From assembly GCA_017304655.1 (NCBI GenBank), contig JAFKLY010000002.1:771078-835077 (forward strand): a stretch of DNA of 64,000 nucleotides, read 5' to 3'. Under the pieces are notes generated by a model that was not told the origin of the DNA, did no database searches, and saw nothing but the letters and a program-made list of their open reading frames with translations. Shown one piece after another: positions 59,229-64,000 of the stretch (positions within the stretch are counted from its first letter, which is position 1; each line of letters begins with the position of its first letter). Source of the DNA: Sphingomonas sp. GTDB lineage: Bacteria > Pseudomonadota > Alphaproteobacteria > Sphingomonadales > Sphingomonadaceae. The position numbers and the translations under genes were made by a program.

Positions 59229-59843
59229 TCAGTGCGGCCGCGCGTCGCCCTGGGGCGCAGCGCGGCGGAAGAACTGCATGAGCTGGATGGTGAGCTCCGA
59301 GCGCTCGGGCAGGGTGGCGGCTTCCAGCAGCGCCTGCTTGGAAGCGATGTCGAAAGGCGCGATCTGGGCAATGCCGTGCACCAGCGTTGCATCGTCCAGC
59401 GTGCTGACCGCGTCCCATTCCACCGCATAGCCAAGCGCATCGGCAAAGGCGCGCGCTTCGCTCTCCAATGCGGCGCGCTCGCTCGGCGCCAGCGCGGTCG
59501 GTTCGTCGTCATCCTCGTCGATCAGCTCTGCCTCGACCTGGCGAAACAGCGTCGGCACCTCGAGCTCGCGCGCGACGCGGAAGCGGCTTTCGCCGGAGAG
59601 GATGAGGTTGAACCGCCCGTCGTCCAGCGCTTCCACCTCGGCGATGCGGCCGATGCAGCCGATCGAGTAGAGCGGCGGCGGCTCACCCGGCCCGCTGGGC
59701 TGGATCATGCCGATGCGCTGGTCTCGCGCCAGTGCCTCGCTCACCATCGCCCGGTAGCGCGGCTCGAAGATGTGCAGCGGCAGATGCATGCCGGGGAACA
59801 GCACGGCGCCCCCCAGGGGGAAGATGGCGAGCCTGCGGCTCAT
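59229..59843 (-). CDS. Lon N-terminal-domain-like protein
   Basis: The product has 204 aa. RLAIFPLGGAVLFPGMHLPLHIFEPRYRAMVSEAL is the Lon substrate-binding (LAN) domain; there is no ATPase or protease part. Such stand-alone proteins are common in alphaproteobacteria and have no firm function. It starts eight bases after the thioredoxin-like gene's stop, so the two form an operon. An in-frame upstream ATG at 59900 would overlap that gene. Confidence 0.88.
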   Translation of the reverse strand: MSRRLAIFPLGGAVLFPGMHLPLHIFEPRYRAMVSEALARDQRIGMIQPSGPGEPPPLYSIGCIGRIAEVEALDDGRFNLILSGESRFRVARELEVPTLFRQVEAELIDEDDDEPTALAPSERAALESEARAFADALGYAVEWDAVSTLDDATLVHGIAQIAPFDIASKQALLEAATLPERSELTIQLMQFFRRAAPQGDARPH

Positions 59844-59851
59844 GCTGTGCC

Positions 59852-60763
59852 TCAGGCGAACAGGATTTGCGAGAGGCGGCGGCGCTGCGCGGCGACCCAC
59901 GGGTCTTCCAGGCCGACCACCTCGAACAGCTGGAGCAACTGGCTGCGCGCCTTGCCGTCTTCCCAGGCGCGATCCTTCGCGATGCTGGTGAGCAGGGCCT
60001 CGGCCGCCGCATCGCGATTGCCGCTCGCCATATGAGCGGAGGCAAGCTCGAACAGCGCCTCGAGGTCGTCCGGATTGGCCTGCACCCGCGCCAGCAGCGG
60101 CGCCACGTCCACGCCCGGTGTCGCGGAGCGCGCCAGCGCAATCGCCGCGCGCCCGCGCTCGATCGCGGCATCCTTGGCCAGCTCGGCGGGCAGGGACGCG
60201 ATCAGCGCGTCGGCCTCATCAGCCTGGCCCAGCGCAGCCAGCGCGCGGATCTGGCCGCCAAGTGCCTCGGCATTGTCCGGCGCCATCTCGCCGATCTGCG
60301 CGAAGATGCTGAGTGCGCGCTCAGCATCGCCGCCGGCCAGCACTTCCTCGGCCATGGCGAGCAGCGGCGCCAGATCCTGCGCCTGACGGCTCGCCTCGCT
60401 CTCGATGGGGAGCTGGGCCAGAATCTGGTCCAGCATCTGCCGATACTGGCTCTCCGTGCGCGCCTGGCTCAGGTCCGCGACCGGCTGGCCCTGGAAAATG
60501 GCATAGACGGTGGGGATGGATTGCACGCGGAACTGGCTGGCGATGAAGCGATTCTCATCGACATTGATCTTCACCAGCAACACACCCTGATCGGCATAGT
60601 CCGCGGCGATCTTCTCGATGATCGGCGAAAGCTGCTTGCAGGGGTTGCACCACTCCGCCCAGAAATCGACGAGCACGAGCTTGGTCTGCGACGGCTCGAC
60701 CACATCGCGGCGGAAATCCGCAATGGCCTGCTTGTCCTTTTCGCTCAACCCAAGGGTAGCCAC
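59852..60763 (-). CDS. Thioredoxin-fold/TPR co-chaperone (YbbN/CnoX-like)
   Basis: The product has 303 aa. The thioredoxin domain (about 15-115) has WAEWCNPCKQ with both redox cysteines, and the C-terminal two-thirds are TPR-like helices (about 130-295) with LDALFELASAHMASGNRDAA. YbbN/CnoX proteins hold unfolded proteins under chlorine stress and pass them to chaperones. Unlike E. coli YbbN, the CxxC motif is intact, so thiol chemistry is possible. Confidence 0.9.
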   Translation of the reverse strand: MATLGLSEKDKQAIADFRRDVVEPSQTKLVLVDFWAEWCNPCKQLSPIIEKIAADYADQGVLLVKINVDENRFIASQFRVQSIPTVYAIFQGQPVADLSQARTESQYRQMLDQILAQLPIESEASRQAQDLAPLLAMAEEVLAGGDAERALSIFAQIGEMAPDNAEALGGQIRALAALGQADEADALIASLPAELAKDAAIERGRAAIALARSATPGVDVAPLLARVQANPDDLEALFELASAHMASGNRDAAAEALLTSIAKDRAWEDGKARSQLLQLFEVVGLEDPWVAAQRRRLSQILFA

Positions 60764-61046
60764 GTCTCTTCTCCTGCTTGCGCCCGGTCATCTCGCGTCA
60801 GGCTCATCCCCGCGCAAAACAGGCAAGGAGAGGCCCAGACGATCATCCTGCGGCGGCGCCGGCCGCCAGGCAAAGCGCCCGGCCGGATCAGCGCCGCTGC
60901 CCGCCGCCATATGGGGCGCAAGCACTCCCTTTCGCAAGGGCATGGCGGATTCTTTGGGGAAGATGGTAAAAGGGGCTTGCCGCCTCCCGGAGGCGATGCT
61001 AGTGGCGCGCCTCACCCGTCGCCAGGCACTGCCGGCGACCGCCAGA

Positions 61047-61121
61047 GCGGGCGTAGCTCAGGGGTAGAGCACAACCTTGCCAAGGTTGGGGTCGAGGGTT
61101 CGAATCCCTTCGCCCGCTCCA
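61047..61121 (+). tRNA. tRNA-Gly(GCC)
   Basis: Acceptor GCGGGCG/CGCCCGC, D arm GCTCAGGGGTAGAGC, anticodon loop TTGCCAA (GCC) on stem ACAACC/GGTTGG, variable loop, T arm with GGTTCGAATCC and encoded CCA. It reads GGC/GGT glycine codons. The 3' end is shared with the adjacent inverted repeat, so the gene is the integration site of the cassette. Confidence 0.96.
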
Positions 61122-61248
61122 GCGATTTCCAACCCATTGGAAAACCGTCGAAAAACCGTCTCGCACGGCAGCATCGGCGACTTTACCCCACCGAATTACT
61201 ACACAATGCGCGCTCCACAGTGGGGCTAAGTGTCTGTGATGGTGAGGT
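61105..61248 (+). repeat. Left 144-bp inverted repeat of the cassette
   Basis: A perfect inverted copy of 63726-63869. It starts inside the T arm of tRNA-Gly, includes the tRNA 3' end with CCA, and runs 127 bases beyond, up to 40 bases before the recombinase start. Base 61104 and base 61249 are the first mismatches on each side. Confidence 0.95.
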
Positions 61249-61288
61249 AAATGGTGGTTCGGATTACTACACACGACCACTCCACAAT

Positions 61289-62698
61289 TTGCCGAAAGGC
61301 GTCTGCCTTCAAGGCCGAATCTATCACCTCCGTCGCCGCGTTCCTCATGCTCTGAGGACGGTCATTGGACGGTCTGAGCTATGGCGTTCGCTACGAACGG
61401 ATAGCGTCCAAATCGCTTTGCGCCGGGTCCATTTCGCCGCCGCTGAGATCGAGGCTGAACTCGAAGCTGCACGCGCGGCGATCGGGCTATTTGTCGATCC
61501 CTACGCTTCCCGATCGTCCAGCAGACCATCCGGTAGTTCTTCACTTTCGCTTCTGGCTGAGAAGGTCGCTGAGCGACTGGCCGTCGAAAGGTCGATGCCC
61601 GTGCCAGCGGCCCCGCCGCCACCTAATGCGAAAACTCTTGGTGAGGTCTACGATCTCTATACCGCCGACCCACGGCACACATGGTGCGAGCGGACGCGGA
61701 TAGCATATCGGACGACGCGCAAATGGGTGATGGAGTTTTTTGGCGAGGACATTGGGATCAACGACATCACCCGCGAGCAAGCGCGCGGATTCGTGCAGAT
61801 GCTCACGCAGGTGCCACGCCATGCCGATCGGAAGTTTCCCGGCCTGACTATCGTTCAGGCCGTTGAGGCGGCGAAGCAGCGGCCCGATGCTGGCGTGATC
61901 AGCATCGCGAATGTGAATGCATACCTGAACAAGTTCTCAGGTGTGCTCAATTGGGCGGTTGAGGAGGGATACCTCGACAAGAGCCCCGCAAAGGGTCTTC
62001 GACTGCCTGACCCAGTTAAGAAGAGGGACAAGCGGCGTCCGTTCTCGATCGAGCAGCTTCGACGCATCTTCTATTCCCCACTCTACACGGGCTGCATCGA
62101 TGATGTTTATGGCTATGCCAAGGTCGGTGATGCCCGCCCTCGGCGCGCGCGCTTCTGGATTCCCGTCATCGCGCTGTTCAGCGGAATGCGGATGAATGAG
62201 ATTTGCCAATTGAAGGTCGGCGACATTCGGACACTCGACGGAGTTCAGTGCTTCGTTGTTATCGAGGACGGCGACAAGCGGGTGAAGACGGCAGCAAGTG
62301 AACGAGCCATTCCGATCCATCAGGAGTTGATCCGCATCGGTCTCATGTCGTTTGTCGAGGAGCAACGGGCAGCAGGTCAGGTTGATCTCTTCCACGAACT
62401 CTCGCCGGGGCCTCATGGCTACCGCAGCACCAATTTCAGCAAGTGGTTTAGCCGGTTCTTGGTCAACATCGGTGCAGCGGAGCCGCTCACTTGCTTCCAC
62501 AGCTTCCGCCATTGTTTTCGTGATGCATTGCGGGACAGCCGGATAGACCGCGAGGTATCGCTTGCGCTCGGGGGATGGACAACAGGCGCTGCCGGGTCGG
62601 GCATCGACGGAATATACGGTGCCGGATTTCGCGTTGGACTTCTCCACGAAGCCATAAACTGCATCTCATATGCCGATCTTGATCTTCGACATCTGTGA
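61289..62698 (+). CDS. Tyrosine recombinase/integrase
   Basis: The product has about 469 aa. An N-terminal arm-binding region begins LPKGVCLQGRIYHLRRRVPHALR (DUF6538-like), followed by a core-binding domain (about 110-220) and a catalytic domain with the Arg in FSGMRMNEICQLKVGD, HSFRHCFRDAL, GGWTTG and the nucleophile Tyr in GIDGIYG. The start is taken as TTG at 61289 because no in-frame ATG exists nearby and the frame continues upstream into the repeat; no good ribosome-binding site is seen. Confidence 0.9.
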   Translation: MPKGVCLQGRIYHLRRRVPHALRTVIGRSELWRSLRTDSVQIALRRVHFAAAEIEAELEAARAAIGLFVDPYASRSSSRPSGSSSLSLLAEKVAERLAVERSMPVPAAPPPPNAKTLGEVYDLYTADPRHTWCERTRIAYRTTRKWVMEFFGEDIGINDITREQARGFVQMLTQVPRHADRKFPGLTIVQAVEAAKQRPDAGVISIANVNAYLNKFSGVLNWAVEEGYLDKSPAKGLRLPDPVKKRDKRRPFSIEQLRRIFYSPLYTGCIDDVYGYAKVGDARPRRARFWIPVIALFSGMRMNEICQLKVGDIRTLDGVQCFVVIEDGDKRVKTAASERAIPIHQELIRIGLMSFVEEQRAAGQVDLFHELSPGPHGYRSTNFSKWFSRFLVNIGAAEPLTCFHSFRHCFRDALRDSRIDREVSLALGGWTTGAAGSGIDGIYGAGFRVGLLHEAINCISYADLDLRHL

Positions 62699-62808
62699 CG
62701 CGATAGCCTATTGAACGGTTCGACTTCGGAATAGGGAAATCCTCCTTCTCCACGAGGAGGCTCTGAGCGGTCGTATCAGATTGTGCTTCTGACGCGAGGA
62801 CATCTACG

Positions 62809-63219
62809 ATGCGAGAGAACAAACGAAAGCACCTTGAGTTCATTCAGGGCGTGGTGAACCGTCTATCCACCAATTCGTTTCTGCTCAAAGGATGGAGCGT
62901 GGCGCTAGTTTCGGCGCTCTTCGTTCTTTCATCGAAGGATGCCCGTCCTGCTTTCCTTTTCCTGACATACATCCCAGCGATCATATTTTGGGGTCTTGAC
63001 GGTTATTGCCTATGGCAAGAACGCCTCTTTCGAGCCCTTTATCAGCAAGTCAGGACGATCCCAGAAGATCAGATCGATTTTTGCATGAGCACCAAGAAAG
63101 TGGAAGGGGAGGATCGCCCCACTTGGCTTTATGCGACCTTTTCGAAGACGCTCATTGTGTTTCATGGAGCGCTGATCATATCGATCGTTGTCGTCATGTT
63201 TTTAGGGCTGTCGAGGTAA
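62809..63219 (+). CDS. Small three-helix membrane protein, TIR partner
   Basis: The product has 136 aa. An amphipathic N-terminus RKHLEFIQGVVNRLSTNSF is followed by two close membrane helices (about 24-40 and 46-66) with FWGLDGYCLWQERLFRALY, a cytosolic segment of about 45 residues and a third helix (about 114-133). No catalytic motif is seen. It lies nine bases before the TIR gene, with GAGGAC as ribosome-binding site, so the two form an operon. By analogy with TIR-based defence it could be a membrane effector; this is inference. Confidence 0.8.
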   Translation: MRENKRKHLEFIQGVVNRLSTNSFLLKGWSVALVSALFVLSSKDARPAFLFLTYIPAIIFWGLDGYCLWQERLFRALYQQVRTIPEDQIDFCMSTKKVEGEDRPTWLYATFSKTLIVFHGALIISIVVVMFLGLSR

Positions 63220-63228
63220 GGAGAAAGA

Positions 63229-63726
63229 ATGGTCAGGCGCGCGTTCTACAGCTTTCACTACGAACCTGATTGTTGGAGGGCTTCCACGGTTAGGAACATT
63301 GGCTCGATCGAAGGCAATCGCCCAGCAACAGATAACGACTGGGAATCCGTGAAACGCGGAGGCGAAGCGGCCATAAAGAAGTGGATTGCGGACCAAATGT
63401 ATGGACGAACCTGCACCATAGTCTTGATAGGGTCGAGCACCGCGAACCGAAAATGGATAAATCATGAAATCGTGAAGTCGTGGGACGATGGGTTAGGCTT
63501 GGTCGGCATACACATTCACGGGCTCAAAAACTCTGCGCAGCAGACCAGCGCTAAAGGCGCGAACCCGTTCGACTACATCGGTTATGGCAATACGGGGAAG
63601 AAGCTATCCTCGATTGTAAAATGCTACGATCCGGGTGGTGCGACGAGCCAAGAAAAATACGATTGGATCAAGACGCACTTATCCAATGCGGTTGAGGAAG
63701 CGATTTCGATTCGAGCAAAGAACTAA
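63229..63726 (+). CDS. ThsB-like TIR-domain protein
   Basis: The product has 165 aa. RAFYSFHYEPDCWRASTVRNIG at the N-terminus, IKKWIADQMYGRTCTIVLIGSSTANRKWINHEIVKSW with the likely catalytic Glu80 and GLVGIHIHGLKN match the Thoeris ThsB/DUF1863 TIR family, which makes NAD-derived signals on phage infection. A strong AAGGAG precedes the ATG. The stop codon's last base is the first base of the right inverted repeat. No ThsA-type SIR2 effector is present; the neighbour is a membrane protein instead. Confidence 0.85.
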   Translation: MVRRAFYSFHYEPDCWRASTVRNIGSIEGNRPATDNDWESVKRGGEAAIKKWIADQMYGRTCTIVLIGSSTANRKWINHEIVKSWDDGLGLVGIHIHGLKNSAQQTSAKGANPFDYIGYGNTGKKLSSIVKCYDPGGATSQEKYDWIKTHLSNAVEEAISIRAKN

Positions 63727-63869
63727 CCTCACCATCACAGACACTTAGCCCCACTGTGGAGCGCGCATTGTGTAGTAATTCGGTGGGGTAAAGTCGCCGA
63801 TGCTGCCGTGCGAGACGGTTTTTCGACGGTTTTCCAATGGGTTGGAAATCGCTGGAGCGGGCGAAGGGA
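63726..63869 (-). repeat. Right 144-bp inverted repeat of the cassette
   Basis: A perfect reverse complement of 61105-61248, containing the last 17 bases of tRNA-Gly (to CCA) but not the rest of the tRNA. The orientation is opposite to what a normal attR would have. Confidence 0.95.
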
Positions 63870-63991
63870 ACGGTTCGATCATCCCCAGCACCATCCCCTG
63901 ACGCTTCCTCGATCTGGGGGCGTTCCGAGATGGTCTTCGATGATGCCGCGTCATCGCGAGCTACGATCTGGGGAGCGTCGTTGTCCTTCAT
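63870..63991 (-). other. Possible start of a truncated gene at the right edge
   Basis: On the - strand an open frame begins with ATG at 63991 (MKDNDAPQIVARDDAASSK) and runs into the repeat, where it reads nonsense. It may be the 5' end of a gene broken by the repeat, or not coding. No domain is seen. Confidence 0.2.
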
Positions 63992-64000
63992 TTCATGACC

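Larger units (their letters stand above)
61105..63869. mobile_element. tRNA-Gly-linked integrase/TM/TIR cassette
   Basis: A 2.8-kb segment starts at the 3' end of tRNA-Gly and ends at an inverted copy of the same sequence. It contains a tyrosine recombinase, a membrane protein and a ThsB-like TIR protein, all on + strand and lower in GC than the core genes. The layout is that of a tRNA-targeted genomic island end. Whether 63869 is the true far end of the element, or an internal repeat of a larger island, cannot be told. Confidence 0.75.

Noticed and set aside
59732..61288. Upstream extension of the recombinase frame through the tRNA gene
   Set aside because: The frame is open, but it runs through tRNA-Gly and antisense to two good genes; the extension has no similarity to the recombinase family.
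62809..63726. A complete Thoeris system
   Set aside because: Only a ThsB-like protein is present; no SIR2/SLOG or Macro-domain ThsA is encoded in the window.
61105..63869. Repeats as ordinary attL and attR direct repeats
   Set aside because: They are in opposite orientation, so they do not fit simple integration and excision.

Overview
The window is a GC-rich chromosomal segment of an alphaproteobacterium, most likely of the Sphingomonadales (Sphingomonas/Sphingobium-like). The grounds are the end of a division cluster in the order murB-ddl-ftsQ-ftsA-ftsZ, a PEPxxWA-CTERM surface protein, a class I PHA synthase with a phasin, split purL, UbiH-type hydroxylase, and many ATGA stop/start overlaps. 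Most of the window is conserved core genome; two short stretches look acquired.

Layout. 1-8963 (+): MurB C-terminus, Ddl, FtsQ, FtsA, FtsZ, a TPR/SPOR envelope protein, a dGTPase and a DUF938 methyltransferase. 8926-15076 (-): two EamA transporters with a small membrane protein, a PLP enzyme of the cystathionine gamma-synthase family, an exported RidA protein, MurA and an HNH nuclease. 15174-18863: gluQRS, a HIG1-like protein, proA and two lipoproteins. 18864-19257 holds a candidate structured RNA between convergent genes. 19258-22400 (-): acetyltransferase, L,D-transpeptidase, DUF2721 protein and an alaC-like aminotransferase. 22524-28540 (+): phaC, phasin, clpS and ppc. 28547-43009: outer-membrane barrel, two cyclophilins, mgtE, a cytochrome c/Tat amine oxidase pair, queA, a Crp/Fnr-DUF2892 pair, the coaD-ispA-xseB set and purL. 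45876-60763: CAP-domain lipoprotein, a BioC-like methyltransferase, DUF418, PEP-CTERM protein, M13 peptidase, LysR regulator, orphan receiver, PmtA-like methyltransferase, UbiH, truncated globin, PspC, an ArsR-SRPBCC fusion, a Lon-N-like protein and a thioredoxin/TPR co-chaperone.

Accessory stretches. At 43010-45875, between purL and the CAP lipoprotein, lies one gene of lower GC whose product joins a ClpS-like N-degron-binding domain, a ClpX-type C4 zinc finger and a classical AAA ATPase module. At 61047 a tRNA-Gly(GCC) gene is followed by a 2.8-kb cassette (61105-63869) holding a tyrosine recombinase, a three-helix membrane protein and a ThsB-like TIR protein. The cassette is bounded by perfect 144-bp inverted repeats, both containing the tRNA 3' end. 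These two loci are the best candidates for undescribed biology: a possible self-contained N-degron unfoldase, and a possible invertible or mobile TIR/membrane defence module.

Possible regulatory links: a 13-bp inverted motif occurs twice around the phasin promoter and once at the ppc start, which suggests PhaR-type control of both. A start-codon hairpin precedes the PLP-enzyme gene, CtrA-like half-sites lie upstream of ftsZ and of the PEP-CTERM gene, and a sigma54-like -24/-12 element precedes pspC. No CRISPR array, rRNA operon or IS element was seen.
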